Of a stretch of DNA of 64,000 nt, positions 37,852 to 49,006 are shown one piece after another (positions within the stretch are counted from its first letter, which is position 1; every line of letters begins with the position of its first letter). The stretch comes from Prauserella cavernicola (GTDB lineage: Bacteria; Actinomycetota; Actinomycetes; Mycobacteriales; Pseudonocardiaceae), in contig NZ_JAENJH010000004.1 of assembly GCF_016595675.1 (NCBI RefSeq), positions 248,001 to 312,000 of the forward strand, written 5' to 3'. Below the pieces are notes generated by a model. It saw nothing but the letters and a program-made list of their open reading frames with translations. It did no database searches and had not been told where the DNA came from. Position numbers and translations under genes: made by a program.

Positions 37852-40800
37852 ATGTCGAACGCGGAGACACCCGCCGAGAACACCGGCGGGACTACCGCCA
37901 CATCCATCACAGGGGCGCTGGCCGAGCTGCCGAACCGCGTCAGGGTGCACGCCCTGGCGAAGCTGCTGGGTTCCAGCAGCCGTGAGGTGCTCGCGAAGCT
38001 CGCCGAGCTGGGCGAGACCGCGCGCAGCGTGCAGTCGAGCGTGCCCAAGGATGTGGCGTTGCAAGTGGCACAGGCCCTCGGGGCCGTGGACCAGGCGGCC
38101 GGGGAGACCGCCGAACCGACCGGCGCGGACACCGCCGAGAAGACTTCCGCCGAGCAGCCTGCCTCCGTTCAGGCGCCCGCCGAGCAGCCCGGTCAGGTCG
38201 CTGCCGAGCCGGAGCAGCCCGTCGCGCAGGCCCCGGCGACATCCACCGCCCAGCCCGAGCAGGCTAAGCCGGAGCGGGCCAAGTCCGCGCGTGCCGCCGT
38301 GCACACGCCGGTGTTCGCCGCCCCGTCGCCGGTCTTCCTCCCGCCGGAGCCCGCCGCCGAGCAGGCCGCCGCGTCGCAGGACAAGGCCGAGAAGGCAGGC
38401 AAGCCCGAGCGGGGGGACAAGGCCGAGCGCCCCGAGAAGTCCGACCGGCCCGACAAGCGCGACAAGTCCGGCCGTCCCGAGAAGGCTGACAAGTCCGATA
38501 AGTCGGACAAGGGCGAGAAGCCCGAGCAGGCCGACGACGAGGCCGAGGACCAGGACCAGTACGGCGCCGACGGCGACACCGGTGACGGCTCCGACGGTGG
38601 CCGCAGGCGTCGGCGTCGCGGTCGTCGCGGCCGGGGCAGGGGCAAGGGCGGCGACGAGAACACCGCCGACGAGCAGAGCGACGGCGAGCACGCCGAGGGC
38701 GACGCCAAGACAGACGAGACCGACGAGCAGGCCCAGAAGGGCGACGAGGGCGCCGACTCCGACGACGCCGACGGCGAGGGCGGCAACAAGCGCCGTCGCC
38801 GCCGTCGCCGCCGCAAGGGCGGAGACGATGACGGCGCCGACGGCTCGGGCACCGACGACCCGCCCAACACCGTCGTCCACGTGCGCGACGCCAAGGCCGC
38901 CGACAACAAGAACGAGGCTCGCGACGGCGTGCGCAGCGTGCGCGGCTCCACGCGCCTCGAGGCCAAGCGCCAGCGCCGCCGCGACGGCAGGGAAGCGGGC
39001 CGCAGGCGCGCGCCGATCCTGTCCGAGTCGGAGTTCCTCGCTCGCCGCGAAGCGGTCGAGCGGACCATGGTCGTCGCCGAGCGCGGCGACTCCACGCAGA
39101 TCGGCGTGCTCGAGGACGACGTGCTGGTCGAGCACTTCGTGACCTCGTCGGGCAGCGGCTCGATCGTCGGCAACGTCTACCTCGGCCGCGTGCAGAACGT
39201 GCTGCCCTCGATGGAAGCCGCGTTCATCGACATCGGCCGCGGCCGCAACGCGGTGCTCTACGCGGGCGAGGTCGACTGGGACGCCGCCGGTCTGGAGGGC
39301 AAGGCCCGCAAGATCGAGCAGGCGCTGAGCTCGGGCGACAACGTCCTGGTGCAGGTCACGAAGGACCCGGTCGGGCACAAGGGCGCCCGGCTCACCACGC
39401 AGATCTCGCTGCCCGGCCGCTTCCTGGTGTACGTCCCCGCGGGCGGCGCCACCGGCATCTCCCGCAAGCTGCCCGAGAACGAGCGGCGCAGGCTCAAGGA
39501 CATCCTCAAGCGGATCGTTCCCGAGGACGCCGGGGTGATCATCCGGACCGCCTCCGAGGGCATCAGCGAGGACGAGCTCGCCCGCGACGTCCGCAGGCTC
39601 AAGGCCCAGTGGGAGGTCGTCAAGGAGAAGGCGGACTCCTCCACCGGCTCCGGCAAGAAGTCCAGCTCGCCCGTGCTCCTGTACGAAGAGCCGGACCTGC
39701 TGGTCAAGGTCGTGCGCGACCTGTTCACCGAGGACTTCGCGAAGCTGGAGGTCCAGGGGTCGACGGCCTGGGAGACCATCCACTCCTACGTCGAGCATGT
39801 CGCTCCCGACCTCACCGACCGGCTCAAGCGCCACGTCGGCAACGGTGACGTCTTCGCCGAGCACCGTATCGACGAGCAGCTCACCAAGGCGCTCGACCGC
39901 AAGGTGTGGCTGCCCTCCGGTGGCTACCTGGTCATCGACCGCACCGAGGCGATGACGGTGATCGACGTCAACACCGGCAAGTTCACCGGCTCGGGCGGCA
40001 ACCTCGAGGAGACCGTCACCCGCAACAACCTGGAGTCGGCCGAGGAGATCGTCCGCCAGCTCCGGCTGCGCGACATCGGCGGCATCATCGTGATCGACTT
40101 CATCGACATGGTGCTGGAGGCCAACCGCGAGCTGGTGCTGCGCAGGCTCACCGAGTGCCTCGGCCGCGACCGCACGCGGCACCAGGTCGCCGAGGTGACC
40201 TCGCTCGGACTGGTGCAGATGACCCGCAAGCGTGTCGGCACCGGGCTGCTCGAGGCCTACTCCACGACGTGTGAGCACTGCAAGGGGCGCGGCGTGATCG
40301 TGTCCACCGAGCCCAACCGCGGCAACGGTGGCGGCAATGGCAACGGCAACGGCCACCAGCACGGCGGTGGTGGCGGCGGACGTCGCTCCCGCGGCGGCCG
40401 GGGCAAGGGCGGCGGCGAGGAGCAGCAGGACGCCGCTCGCTCGTCCGACAGCGGCGCTCCGACGCCCGAGCAGCGTGAGTCGGTCGTGACGGCGGTCCAG
40501 GCGATGGCCAACGCCTCCAAGCCCACGAAGGGTGACGAAGCCGACGAGTCCGCGAAGGCGGACAAGCCGGAACGCGCCGAGAAGCAGGACAAGCCGGAGA
40601 AGCAGGACAAGCGCGACCGGTCCCCGCGGCAGCGGCGGCGTGAGTCCGCCAAGTCCGAACCCGCCCCGGCGGAGTCCGCTCCAGCCGAGCAGGCCGCCCA
40701 GGACTCGTCCGCGCAGCCTGAACAGACCCCGGCGCGGAACGCCGCGCCGCAGGAGCCGGCCAAGCCCGAGCAGACCGAGCCTGCCAGGACCGAACCGGCG

Positions 40801-41058
40801 GCGGAGGTCCCCGCGACCCCCGCGCAGCCGGAGAGTGGACGTGAGGCGGCCGAACCCGCCGCACAGCCGCTCAACGGGCACACCCCCGCCCACCAGGTCA
40901 GCACGCCTCAGCCGGAGACCCCGGCGGGCGAGGAGCAGCCGTCCGAGCCCGAGCAGCCCTCGGTCCCGGCGCCTGCCGTGCGTTCCACCACCCGGCGTCC
41001 GCGCCGGGCCGCCTCGCGGCCCGCGGGCCCGCCGGTGCACGCGCAGGAGAACGGCTGA
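37852..41058 (+). CDS. rne: Ribonuclease E/G with N-terminal IF2-like domain
   Basis: A 1068-aa endoribonuclease for mRNA decay and rRNA/tRNA processing. ATG 37852 has GAAGGAG 6 nt upstream. Residues about 28-78 ([20 protein letters not shown]) are an IF-2 N-terminal-like module. A disordered extension of Glu/Lys/Asp/Pro repeats ([14 protein letters not shown]) and Arg clusters runs to about 400. The catalytic core (about 404-815) has the S1 domain ([21 protein letters not shown]), the DNase-I-like site with catalytic Asp in [11 protein letters not shown] and DFIDM, and the Zn-link CEHC. A second disordered tail with poly-Gly and Arg patches ends the protein and probably docks other degradosome proteins. 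Next genes are rplU and rpmA, as in other actinobacteria. Confidence 0.95.
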   Translation: MSNAETPAENTGGTTATSITGALAELPNRVRVHALAKLLGSSSREVLAKLAELGETARSVQSSVPKDVALQVAQALGAVDQAAGETAEPTGADTAEKTSAEQPASVQAPAEQPGQVAAEPEQPVAQAPATSTAQPEQAKPERAKSARAAVHTPVFAAPSPVFLPPEPAAEQAAASQDKAEKAGKPERGDKAERPEKSDRPDKRDKSGRPEKADKSDKSDKGEKPEQADDEAEDQDQYGADGDTGDGSDGGRRRRRRGRRGRGRGKGGDENTADEQSDGEHAEGDAKTDETDEQAQKGDEGADSDDADGEGGNKRRRRRRRRKGGDDDGADGSGTDDPPNTVVHVRDAKAADNKNEARDGVRSVRGSTRLEAKRQRRRDGREAGRRRAPILSESEFLARREAVERTMVVAERGDSTQIGVLEDDVLVEHFVTSSGSGSIVGNVYLGRVQNVLPSMEAAFIDIGRGRNAVLYAGEVDWDAAGLEGKARKIEQALSSGDNVLVQVTKDPVGHKGARLTTQISLPGRFLVYVPAGGATGISRKLPENERRRLKDILKRIVPEDAGVIIRTASEGISEDELARDVRRLKAQWEVVKEKADSSTGSGKKSSSPVLLYEEPDLLVKVVRDLFTEDFAKLEVQGSTAWETIHSYVEHVAPDLTDRLKRHVGNGDVFAEHRIDEQLTKALDRKVWLPSGGYLVIDRTEAMTVIDVNTGKFTGSGGNLEETVTRNNLESAEEIVRQLRLRDIGGIIVIDFIDMVLEANRELVLRRLTECLGRDRTRHQVAEVTSLGLVQMTRKRVGTGLLEAYSTTCEHCKGRGVIVSTEPNRGNGGGNGNGNGHQHGGGGGGRRSRGGRGKGGGEEQQDAARSSDSGAPTPEQRESVVTAVQAMANASKPTKGDEADESAKADKPERAEKQDKPEKQDKRDRSPRQRRRESAKSEPAPAESAPAEQAAQDSSAQPEQTPARNAAPQEPAKPEQTEPARTEPAAEVPATPAQPESGREAAEPAAQPLNGHTPAHQVSTPQPETPAGEEQPSEPEQPSVPAPAVRSTTRRPRRAASRPAGPPVHAQENG

Positions 41059-41095
41059 TGACCACCCCGGTGCGCCCCGCGAACGAGGCGCGAAG

Positions 41096-41209
41096 TAAGC
41101 TGTCTAGCGGCCCGCCGTTGGAGCGGGTCGCTGCGCGCGACGCTTGGGACGCTGAAAGCGGACCGGTCGCGTGAGCCCCCACCCGCAGTCGAGCAAGCAG
41201 GAGACTTCC
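41096..41209 (+). promoter_or_regulatory. Promoter and structured leader of rplU-rpmA
   Basis: TAAGCT (41096-41101) is a likely -10 box. Right behind it AGCGGCCCGC (41106-41115) pairs with GCGGGTCGCT (41123-41132) through ten pairs including one G-U, with a 7-nt loop, close to the predicted 5' end. GGAG at 41200-41203 is the ribosome-binding site. A 5'-end hairpin of this type before L21 genes suggests autogenous control by bL21 or mRNA stabilisation. Confidence 0.5.
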
Positions 41210-41524
41210 GTGTCGGCGTATGCAGTCGTCAAGACCGGCGGCAAGCAGTACAAGGTCGCCGTCGGCGACGTCGTCGAGGTCGAGAAGCTCGAGGGCGAGC
41301 TGGGCACCGAGCACACCTTCCCCGCCGTGCTGTACGTAGACGGCAGCGAGGTCACCACGGACGTCGACGCGCTGGCGAAGGTCTCGGTCACCGGCAAGGT
41401 CGTCGAGCAGACCAAGGGTCCCAAGATCCGCATCCACAAGTTCAAGAACAAGACCGGCTACCACAAGCGGCAGGGTCACCGTCAGAAGCTGACCCGCATC
41501 GAGGTCACCGGAATCAGCAAGTAA
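41210..41524 (+). CDS. rplU: 50S ribosomal protein bL21
   Basis: A 104-aa component of the large ribosomal subunit that binds 23S rRNA. The start is GTG 41210 after AGGAG, giving [19 protein letters not shown]; an upstream in-frame GTG at 41171 would add 13 non-conserved residues. The C-terminus has the family pattern [19 protein letters not shown]. Coupled with rpmA 31 bp downstream. Confidence 0.97.
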   Translation: MSAYAVVKTGGKQYKVAVGDVVEVEKLEGELGTEHTFPAVLYVDGSEVTTDVDALAKVSVTGKVVEQTKGPKIRIHKFKNKTGYHKRQGHRQKLTRIEVTGISK

Positions 41525-41555
41525 GCCTGACGCTTTCAGAGGAGGGTGACCAGAG

Positions 41556-41813
41556 ATGGCACACAAGAAGGGCGCATCCAGCTCCCGCAACGGTCGTGAC
41601 TCCAACCCGCAGTACCTCGGTGTCAAGCGGTTTGGTGGCCAGGTCGTCAAGTCCGGCGAGATCCTGGTTCGTCAGCGCGGCACCAAGTTCCACCCCGGTG
41701 TGAACGTCGGTCGCGGCGGTGACGACACCCTGTTCGCGCTCGCCGCCGGTTCGGTCGAGTTCGGCAGCAAGCGCGGCCGCAAGACGGTCAACATCGTGCC
41801 GGCCGAGGCCTGA
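41556..41813 (+). CDS. rpmA: 50S ribosomal protein bL27
   Basis: An 85-aa large-subunit protein whose N-terminus reaches the peptidyl-transferase centre. It begins [17 protein letters not shown] without the cleavable extension seen in Firmicutes, and contains [19 protein letters not shown] and [23 protein letters not shown] precedes the ATG. Followed by a strong terminator. Confidence 0.98.
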   Translation: MAHKKGASSSRNGRDSNPQYLGVKRFGGQVVKSGEILVRQRGTKFHPGVNVGRGGDDTLFALAAGSVEFGSKRGRKTVNIVPAEA

Positions 41814-41848
41814 GCCGGCCCGGCCAGCACGCGCTAGCACTCTCGAAC

Positions 41849-41888
41849 GAGGGGCGGGCCCGGAACATTTCCGGACCCGCCCCTCTTT
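41849..41888 (+). terminator. Terminator of rplU-rpmA
   Basis: GAGGGGCGGGCCCGGAA (41849-41865) pairs with TTCCGGACCCGCCCCTC (41869-41885) with one C-A mismatch and a tight loop, followed by TTTC. It separates the ribosomal genes from obg. Confidence 0.92.
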
Positions 41889-41933
41889 CGTGCATGTGGC
41901 AGTTTTTCCATCCCGGTAGAGAGGCACCTCCAC

Positions 41934-43391
41934 ATGGCATCCCGCTTCGTCGATCGCGCGGTGATCCACCTGGCCGCCGGCAGCGGCGGCAACGGCTGTG
42001 CCTCCGTGCACCGTGAGAAGTTCAAGCCGCTCGGCGGCCCCGACGGCGGCAACGGCGGCGGTGGCGGCGACGTCCTGCTGATCGTCGATCCGGGCGTGCA
42101 CACTCTGCTCGACTTCCACTTCCGCCCCCACGCCCGTGCGGGCAGCGGCAAACCGGGCCAGGGCGGCAACCGCAACGGCGCCGCGGGGGAGACGCTCGAG
42201 CTGCGCGTCCCCGACGGCACCGTCGTCCTCACCGAGGACGGTGAGGTGCTCGCCGACCTGATCGGCCCCGGCACCACGTTCGTCGCCGCCAAGGGCGGCC
42301 GCGGCGGCCTGGGCAATGCCGCGCTCGCGTCCCGCGCGCGCAAGGCGCCGGGGTTCGCCCTGCTCGGCGAGGACGGCGAAGAACGCGACCTGGTGCTGGA
42401 GCTGCGCTCGGTCGCCGACGTGGGTCTGCTGGGCTTCCCGTCCGCGGGCAAGTCGTCGCTCATCTCGGTGCTCTCGGCGGCCAAGCCGAAGATCGCCGAC
42501 TACCCGTTCACCACGCTTGTGCCGAACCTCGGCGTGGTCACCGCCGGCGACACCGTGTTCACGATGGCCGACGTGCCCGGCCTGATCCCCGGTGCCAGCG
42601 AGGGCAAGGGCCTCGGTCTCGACTTCCTGCGCCACATCGAGCGCTGCGCGGTGCTGGTGCACGTCATCGACTGCGCGACCTACGAGCAGGGGCGCGACCC
42701 CGTCTCCGACGTGGATGCTCTCGAGAACGAGCTCGCCCGCTACACCCCGGCGCTCGGTGGTGACCTCTCCGACCGGCCGCGCGTGGTGGTGCTCAACAAG
42801 ATCGACGTGCCGGACGCCGCAGAGCTCGCCGAGATGGTCCGCGCGGACCTGGAGGCCCGCGGACTGCGCGTGTTCGAGATCTCGACGGTCTCCCGCAAGG
42901 GGCTGCGCGAGCTGACGTTCGCGCTGGGCGAGGTGGTCGAGTCCTACCGCGCCTCCCTGCCGGAGGCCGAGCCCACCAAGATCGTGCTGTCGCCGCGCGC
43001 CGTCGACGACTCCGGCTTCACGGTGGAGTCCGACCCGGACGACCCGAGCGGCTACATCGTGCGCGGCCCGCGTCCCGAACGCTGGGTGCGCCAGACCGAC
43101 TTCAGCAACGACGAGGCTGTCGGCTACCTCGCCGACCGGCTGAACCGGCTCGGGGTCGAGGAGGAACTCGCCAGGATGGGTGCCGAGCCCGGCAGCCAGG
43201 TCAGCATCGGCGACTACCGCTTCGACTGGGAGCCGTCGACGCCGGGCGTGATGACCCACCTGGCAGGCCGGGGCACCGACCCGCGCCTGGAGAACCGCAG
43301 CCGCGTCACCGCCTCGGACCGCAAGGAAGCCCGGCGGGTCCGCCGCGACGGCGAACCCGAGGCCGAGCTCGGCGAGAACACCGGTGACTGA
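41934..43391 (+). CDS. obg: Obg-family GTPase
   Basis: A 485-aa GTPase that works in 50S subunit maturation and stress control. The Gly-rich Obg fold fills residues 1-158 ([29 protein letters not shown]). The G domain has G1 [10 protein letters not shown], switch II DVPGLI and NKID, and the C-terminal OCT domain (about 340-425) is followed by a charged tail. ATG 41934 has GAGAGG some 11 nt upstream. It overlaps proB by 8 nt. Confidence 0.97.
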   Translation: MASRFVDRAVIHLAAGSGGNGCASVHREKFKPLGGPDGGNGGGGGDVLLIVDPGVHTLLDFHFRPHARAGSGKPGQGGNRNGAAGETLELRVPDGTVVLTEDGEVLADLIGPGTTFVAAKGGRGGLGNAALASRARKAPGFALLGEDGEERDLVLELRSVADVGLLGFPSAGKSSLISVLSAAKPKIADYPFTTLVPNLGVVTAGDTVFTMADVPGLIPGASEGKGLGLDFLRHIERCAVLVHVIDCATYEQGRDPVSDVDALENELARYTPALGGDLSDRPRVVVLNKIDVPDAAELAEMVRADLEARGLRVFEISTVSRKGLRELTFALGEVVESYRASLPEAEPTKIVLSPRAVDDSGFTVESDPDDPSGYIVRGPRPERWVRQTDFSNDEAVGYLADRLNRLGVEEELARMGAEPGSQVSIGDYRFDWEPSTPGVMTHLAGRGTDPRLENRSRVTASDRKEARRVRRDGEPEAELGENTGD

Positions 43392-44508
43392 CGTGGCGCG
43401 TGCGGCGATCGCCACCGCCTCCCGGCTGGTCGTCAAGGTCGGTTCCTCGGCGCTGACCACCGCGGGCGACGGTCTCGACGTGGCCAGGCTCGACGCACTC
43501 GTCGACGCCATCGCACATCGGGTGTCGCAGGACGCGCAGATCGTGCTCGTCTCCTCGGGTGCCATCGGGGCGGGCCTGGCCCCGCTGTCACTCGGCACCC
43601 GGCCCCGGGATCTCGCCACCCAGCAGGCGGCCGCCAGCGTCGGGCAGCTGGCGCTGGCCCACGCCTACGCGGAGTCGTTCGGCCGGTACTCACTGACTGT
43701 CGGCCAGGTGCTGCTCACCTCCGATGACGTCGTCCGCCGCTCGCACTACCGCAACGCCGAGCGGACCTTCTCACGGCTGCTGGCTCTCGGCGCGGTGCCC
43801 GTGGTCAACGAGAACGACACCGTGGCCACCGAAGAGATCCGCTTCGGCGACAACGACCGCCTCGCCGCACTCGTCGCACACCTCATCCGTGCCGACGCTC
43901 TCATCCTCCTGTCCGATGTAGACGCTCTGTACGACGGTGATCCGCGTGCGGGCGGCACTCGTCGCATCACCGAGATCTCCGGTGAGTCCGATCTGGACGG
44001 GCTCACCGTCGGAATGTCCAGCTCGGGCCTCGGCACGGGCGGCATGATGTCCAAGGTCGCCGCCGCACGTACCGCCGCCTCCAGCGGCATCCCCGTGCTG
44101 ATCGCCGCGGCCGCCGACGCCCGCGACGCACTCGGCGACGCCGAGGTGGGCACCGTGTTCCGGGCCGCGGGAACCCGACTGTCCGCGCGGCGCTTCTGGC
44201 TCGGGTACGCGGCGGGTTCGCACGGCAGGCTCCACCTCGACGACGGCGCCGTCGCCGCGGTGGTGGGCCGCAGGAGGTCGCTGCTCTCGGCCGGTGTCAC
44301 CGGCGTGGACGGCGACTTCCAGGCTGGCGATGTCGTGGACCTCGTCGACCCCGCTCAGCAGGTCGTCGCGCGGGGCGTGGTGGCCTTCGACGTCACCGAG
44401 CTCCCGGAGCTGATCGGCCGCTCGACCCACGAGCTCCCGCCGGAACAGCGCCGCGAGGTGGTGCACGCGGACGACCTCGTGCCCCTGAGCGGCCGCGCGG
44501 CGAAATAA
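43384..44508 (+). CDS. proB: Glutamate 5-kinase
   Basis: First enzyme of proline synthesis, phosphorylating glutamate with ATP; 374 aa. It starts at GTG 43384 within the end of obg (GTG 43393 is a second option). The amino-acid kinase domain has [41 protein letters not shown] and [14 protein letters not shown]-terminal PUA domain (about 285-365; GALHLDDG-like [20 protein letters not shown]) is present, as in full-length ProB. proA is not adjacent. The gene converges on the MHS-type transporter with 15 bp between. Confidence 0.96.
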   Translation: MTDVARAAIATASRLVVKVGSSALTTAGDGLDVARLDALVDAIAHRVSQDAQIVLVSSGAIGAGLAPLSLGTRPRDLATQQAAASVGQLALAHAYAESFGRYSLTVGQVLLTSDDVVRRSHYRNAERTFSRLLALGAVPVVNENDTVATEEIRFGDNDRLAALVAHLIRADALILLSDVDALYDGDPRAGGTRRITEISGESDLDGLTVGMSSSGLGTGGMMSKVAAARTAASSGIPVLIAAAADARDALGDAEVGTVFRAAGTRLSARRFWLGYAAGSHGRLHLDDGAVAAVVGRRRSLLSAGVTGVDGDFQAGDVVDLVDPAQQVVARGVVAFDVTELPELIGRSTHELPPEQRREVVHADDLVPLSGRAAK

Positions 44509-44523
44509 CGCGCGGACCGTCTC

Positions 44524-45804
44524 CTACTTCAGCTCGCTGCGGTTGGTCTCCGGCAGCCGCAGGATCACGAAGAACGCCACCGCGGCAGCCACCGCGACGT
44601 ACCAGAAGAACACAGTGGACGCGCCGGCGTCGGACAGCGCCGTGATGACGAGCGGCGCGGTACCACCGAACACTGCGACCGTGAGGTTGTACCAGGCGCC
44701 GATTCCCAGCCCCCGCAACGAGGTCGGGAACAGCTCGCTCATGATCGCAGGCGCTATCGACGTCATCGCGGTGTAGAGGCCGAGCCCCACACAGAACACC
44801 ACGAGCAGCCCACCGAGGCCCGGACCGACCAGCGTGGAGAGCGGCACGATCAGCAGCGCCGTCGCCGCCGACCACACCAGCAACTGCGGTTTGCGGCCGA
44901 ACCGGTCCGAGATCACGCCCATCGGGTACTGCAGGACTACGAAGAGCGCCGTCGCGATGGACAGGGCGAGGAACACGTCCACGTCGTCGGCCTCGCGGGT
45001 GTTGACGGCGAACGGGGTCAGCGCGCTGAAGAAGGTGTAGTAGCAGAGCGTCGACAACATGGTGAAGCCCACGAGCTGCCCGACTGACCGCGGGTGCTCG
45101 CGCAAGGTCGTCAACAGCGGCCGGGACACCTTCCGTGCCACGGCCTTGTTGTCCTTGAACTGCTCGGTCTCCTCGAGGCTGGACCGCAGCCAGAGACCGA
45201 TCAGGCCGAGCACACCGCCCAGCAGGAACGGGATGCGCCAGCCCCACGACTCGAGTTGCGCGTCGTCCATCGTGCGGGCGAGCGTGAAGCCGAGCACGGA
45301 GGCGAGCAGCACAGCGGTGCCGGTGGAGATGTAGAAGAACGACGAGAAGCGCCCGCGCCGCTCCTTCGGTGCGATCTCGCCCAGGTAGGCCGAGGCATTG
45401 GAGACCTCGCCGCCGAGCGAGAGTCCCTGCGCAACCCGGGCCAGCAGCAACAGGATCGGGGCGAGCCAGCCCACCTGCGCGAAGGTCGGCAGGATGCCGA
45501 TGACGATCGAACCACCCGCCATGAGCACGATCGTGAAGATCATGGCGGGCTTGCGTCCCCGGAGGTCGGCGAACCGGCCGATCAGCATTCCGCCGAGTGG
45601 CCGGAAGAAGAAGGCCAGCGCATAGGTGGCGAACGTGTTGATCTGGGCGAGCTCTCCGGGGAAGAACGCACTGGCGAAGTAGATGCTGAACGTCGCGTAG
45701 ATGGTCCAGTCGAACCATTCGAGGGCGTTGCCGACGCTTGCTGCGAAGAGCCTGCGCACCGGGAGCCGGTGCTTGACGGGCGCGTTCACGTTCGACTCGA
45801 CCAT
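44524..45804 (-). CDS. MFS transporter, metabolite:H+ symporter (MHS) type
   Basis: A 426-aa, 12-helix transporter starting at ATG 45804 with GGAAGGT upstream. It opens with ASVGNALEWFDWTIYATFS and has the loop IGRFADLRGRKPAMI, then GLSLGGEVSNASAYLGE and the mid-loop ISDRFGRKPQLL. These are marks of the MHS family, which includes alpha-ketoglutarate, shikimate, citrate and proline/betaine permeases. The substrate is not decidable from sequence. The gene together with recQ separates proB from nadD. Confidence 0.87.
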   Translation of the reverse strand: MVESNVNAPVKHRLPVRRLFAASVGNALEWFDWTIYATFSIYFASAFFPGELAQINTFATYALAFFFRPLGGMLIGRFADLRGRKPAMIFTIVLMAGGSIVIGILPTFAQVGWLAPILLLLARVAQGLSLGGEVSNASAYLGEIAPKERRGRFSSFFYISTGTAVLLASVLGFTLARTMDDAQLESWGWRIPFLLGGVLGLIGLWLRSSLEETEQFKDNKAVARKVSRPLLTTLREHPRSVGQLVGFTMLSTLCYYTFFSALTPFAVNTREADDVDVFLALSIATALFVVLQYPMGVISDRFGRKPQLLVWSAATALLIVPLSTLVGPGLGGLLVVFCVGLGLYTAMTSIAPAIMSELFPTSLRGLGIGAWYNLTVAVFGGTAPLVITALSDAGASTVFFWYVAVAAAVAFFVILRLPETNRSELK

Positions 45805-45953
45805 GTCGACCTTCCGCCTCACCGAATAGTGAGTTGGCACTGTGCCACACGGGGCCGTGCGGTGGAAGGTCTTTCCCAGCACCGCGAGGACGGCGGGTCG
45901 TCGTCCCAGGCAAAACGTGGCCCGACGTCGGCGTCCCCATCGGTGATTCCGCT

Positions 45954-48059
45954 CTACGCCGTCGCCGCGAGTGCGAACGGGAGCACGGCCGGTGCGCCCG
46001 CCTGGCGGAGCAGGCGCGTGGCCACGGTCATGGTCCAGCCCGTGTCGACCAGGTCGTCCACCAGCAACACGGGGCCGCCGGCGCCGGAGACCGCCGCTCG
46101 CAGCGAGTCCGGGAGGGACAGTCGCCCCCACAGGTCGGCCAGCCGCTGCGCGCTGTTCGCCCTGCGGGGAGGCGGCCCCTGCGCCTCGATGGTTCCGAGC
46201 AGCTCCAGCCTGCCGATCTGTGACAACCGCGTGGCCAGGTCGCGCGTCAGCTCCGGCCGGGTGTACGAACCGAGCGCGACGACCGCGACCGGGCGCACCG
46301 CCCAGTCCCAGGCCGCGAGCACCGACACGCACGCCTGGAACACCTGGTCGGGAACGGGAGCGTCGCCGCCCTGCGCGCCGACGAGCTCGCGCAACCGCCC
46401 GCCCCAGCCGACATCGGTGAGCCTGCCGACGACGCGTCCCGGCTCCGCCTGCTCGTCCTTGCCGATGCGCCCGGACAGGGGAACGTCGAGCGACGCCATG
46501 CCCGTGGGCCACTGGCGCCGCGGCGCCACCTCGACGCCCGGTTTGCTCAGCTGCTCCCTGGTCGCCTCGGTGCTCTGGTCGGAGACGTCGGTGGCCCAGT
46601 GCCGTCCGGTGCAGTTGTCGCAGCGGCCGCACGGCTCGGCGTAGGGGTCGTCGAGCTGCCTGCGCAGGAACTCCATCCGGCAGCCCGGTGTGGCGAGGTA
46701 GTCCAGCATCGCCTGCTGCTCGGCAGCCCTGGACTGGCGGACGCGTTCGTAGCGTTCGGCGTCGTACTGCCAGTCCTGGCCCGTGGACTCCCAGCCGCCC
46801 CGCACCCTGCGCACGGCGCCGTCGACGTCGAGCACCTTGAGCACCATTTCCAGTCGCGACCGGGAAAGCTCTGCCATCGGCTCGATCGCGGCTGTCGACA
46901 ATGGACGGTCGGCGTACGCGAGCGCGTTGAGGACCTGGGTCACGCGGTTGCCGTCGGGAAACGCCAGCGAGCCGAAGTAGTTCCAGATCTCCACGTCCTC
47001 GCGGCCGGGAAGCAGCACGACCTCCGCCCGTCGCACACCACGGCCCGCGCGGCCGACCTGCTGGTAGTAGGCGATGGGAGACGACGGTGCGCCCAGGTGC
47101 ACCACGAAGCCCAGGTCCGGTTTGTCGAAACCCATGCCGAGCGCCGACGTGGCGACGAGCGCCTTGACCCGGTTGGCGAGCAGATCGTCCTCGGCGGCCT
47201 GCCGGTCCGCGGGATCGGTCTTGCCGGTGTAGGCGGTCACCGGGTACCCGCGGTCGGACAGGAGCGCCGCGACGTCGTTGGCGGCGGCCACTGTGAGCGT
47301 GTAGATGATGCCGGAACCCGGCAGCTGGTCCAGCTGCTCGGCCAGCCACGCGAGCCGCGCGGCCTCCGTCGGTAGTTCCACGACCGCGAGGTGCAGGCTC
47401 TCCCTGTCGAGCGGACCGCGCAGCACCAGAGTGTCCGAGCGGTGTCCGATACCCAGTTGCTCGGCGACGTCGGTGACCACGCGGTCGTTGGCGGTCGCGG
47501 TGGTGGCCAGCACGGGCACGCCGTCGGGCAGGTCGCCGATCAGGGTGCGCAGGCGCCGGTAGTCGGGGCGGAAGTCGTGGCCCCAGTCCGAAATGCAATG
47601 CGCCTCGTCCACCACGAGCAGGCCCGCGGAGGCGGCCAGTTTGGGCAGCACGGAGTCGCGGAAATCGGGGTTGTTGAGCCGTTCCGGGCTCACCAGCAGC
47701 ACGTCGATCTCACCCGCGGCGATCCGCGCCTGCACGTCGTCCCACTCCTGCTGGTTGGCGGAGTTCATCGTCGCGGCGTTGATGCCCGCTCGCGCGGCGG
47801 CGGCGATCTGGTTGCGCATCAGTGCCAGCAGCGGCGAGATGATGACGGTCGGCCCGGCGCCGCGTTCGCGCAGCAGGGCCGTGGCGAGGAAGTACACGGC
47901 CGATTTGCCCCAGCCGGTGCGCTGGACGACGAGCGCGCGCCGCTGGTGCGCGACGAGCGCCTCGATCGCCGTCCACTGGTCCTCGCGCAGGGAGGCGTCG
48001 GGTCCGGCGAGCGCACGCAGCAGGGTCTCGGCCCGCTGACGAAGGGTGTCGATGTCCAC
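45954..48059 (-). CDS. RecQ-family DNA helicase with C-terminal phosphoribosyltransferase-like domain
   Basis: A 701-aa ATP-dependent 3'-5' DNA helicase. I prefer GTG 48059, which begins just before the conserved [16 protein letters not shown] 48176 would add 39 residues that look non-coding and may hold the promoter. The Q motif region is [12 protein letters not shown]; Walker A is [12 protein letters not shown]; the DEAH box is [14 protein letters not shown]; motif VI is [10 protein letters not shown]. Zinc Cys are in TPGCRMEF and CGRCDNC. From about 540 on there is a separate part that ends in [20 protein letters not shown], a PRPP-binding loop of type I phosphoribosyltransferases, preceded by [11 protein letters not shown]. 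It may sense nucleotides or bind damaged DNA ends. Confidence 0.9.
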   Translation of the reverse strand: MDIDTLRQRAETLLRALAGPDASLREDQWTAIEALVAHQRRALVVQRTGWGKSAVYFLATALLRERGAGPTVIISPLLALMRNQIAAAARAGINAATMNSANQQEWDDVQARIAAGEIDVLLVSPERLNNPDFRDSVLPKLAASAGLLVVDEAHCISDWGHDFRPDYRRLRTLIGDLPDGVPVLATTATANDRVVTDVAEQLGIGHRSDTLVLRGPLDRESLHLAVVELPTEAARLAWLAEQLDQLPGSGIIYTLTVAAANDVAALLSDRGYPVTAYTGKTDPADRQAAEDDLLANRVKALVATSALGMGFDKPDLGFVVHLGAPSSPIAYYQQVGRAGRGVRRAEVVLLPGREDVEIWNYFGSLAFPDGNRVTQVLNALAYADRPLSTAAIEPMAELSRSRLEMVLKVLDVDGAVRRVRGGWESTGQDWQYDAERYERVRQSRAAEQQAMLDYLATPGCRMEFLRRQLDDPYAEPCGRCDNCTGRHWATDVSDQSTEATREQLSKPGVEVAPRRQWPTGMASLDVPLSGRIGKDEQAEPGRVVGRLTDVGWGGRLRELVGAQGGDAPVPDQVFQACVSVLAAWDWAVRPVAVVALGSYTRPELTRDLATRLSQIGRLELLGTIEAQGPPPRRANSAQRLADLWGRLSLPDSLRAAVSGAGGPVLLVDDLVDTGWTMTVATRLLRQAGAPAVLPFALAATA

Positions 48060-48340
48060 GGGAACCAGCTCTACAGCATGGCTCCGACGATGTCTGCCCA
48101 GGCCGGAGCGAACGGAGACCTCGCTGTCGGAAACCGGCCATATTGTGCCGCAGGTCACACTCAGGGTCCGCGTCATGTCCCGTCGGATGGCCAGTCACTT
48201 CCGCGTGCCAGCGCACGCGGGGTGTGCTGGCACCCGGCGAATTCCCCCAGATCGCCGGTCGCACCGGTACGTGCCGCGAGGGTCGGCCCCGACACGGGGA
48301 GTGGGACGGCCCGACCCTCGCGGCGCGTCTCACCAGGCCG

Positions 48341-48346
48341 TATAGG
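48341..48346 (+). promoter_or_regulatory. Predicted -10 box of nadD
   Basis: TATAGG lies 10 nt before the nadD ATG, and no ribosome-binding site is visible, so nadD seems leaderless or nearly so. Confidence 0.5.
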
Positions 48347-48356
48347 GTGGGTTTTC

Positions 48357-48944
48357 ATGTCGCCACGCCGCATCGGTGTCATGGGTGGAACATTCGACCC
48401 CGTGCACCACGGTCACCTCGTCGCCGCCAGCGAGGTCCAGTCCCGATTCGAGCTCGACGAGGTCATCTTCGTGCCCACGGGCCAGCCCTGGCAGAAGGCC
48501 GACCGCGTCGTCTCCAAAGCCGAGGACCGGTACCTGATGACGGTGATCGCCACCGCCTCCAACCCGGTCTTCTCCGTGAGCAGAGTGGACATCGACCGCA
48601 GCGGTCAGACGTTCACGGTCGACACGCTGCGCGACCTGCAGCACGAGTACCCCGACGACGAGCTGTTCTTCATCACCGGAGCCGACGCGCTCGAACAGAT
48701 CCTGACCTGGCGCGACGCGGACGAGGTGTTCACATACGCGCACTTCATCGGCGTCACCCGGCCCGGCTACCACCTCGACGACCACCACCTGCCCAAGGGA
48801 AAGGTCAGTCTCGTGGAGGTCACCGCCATGGCGATCTCCTCCACCGGCTGCCGTGAACGGGTCAAGGCGGGCGAGCCGGTCTGGTACCTCGTGCCCGACG
48901 GCGTTGTCCGGTATATCGATAAACGCAGGCTGTACCGGGACTGA
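48357..48944 (+). CDS. nadD: Nicotinate-nucleotide adenylyltransferase
   Basis: A 195-aa enzyme that makes deamido-NAD from nicotinate mononucleotide and ATP, an essential step of NAD synthesis. The ATP-binding motif is [14 protein letters not shown] and the second motif is [11 protein letters not shown], a variant of ISSTxxR. The C-terminus [11 protein letters not shown] is typical. The frame is open far upstream, but ATG 48357 matches family starts. Heads the conserved nadD-rsfS-gpgP-octT run. Confidence 0.96.
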   Translation: MSPRRIGVMGGTFDPVHHGHLVAASEVQSRFELDEVIFVPTGQPWQKADRVVSKAEDRYLMTVIATASNPVFSVSRVDIDRSGQTFTVDTLRDLQHEYPDDELFFITGADALEQILTWRDADEVFTYAHFIGVTRPGYHLDDHHLPKGKVSLVEVTAMAISSTGCRERVKAGEPVWYLVPDGVVRYIDKRRLYRD

Positions 48945-49006
48945 CGGGTCCGTCGGCGGCTCCGGGTACGCTTCTGCGGACGCACGTTCGATCCCGAAGG
49001 AGCACC

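Noticed and set aside
36982-41040. 1352-codon minus-strand frame
   Set aside because: Antisense of rne and its leader. Long stretches of Leu, Gly and Arg reflect the repeats in rne.
45859-45885. Hairpin GCGGTG / CACCGC before the MHS transporter
   Set aside because: Short stem with internal mismatches in the leader; not distinct enough from chance in GC-rich DNA to call a regulatory element.
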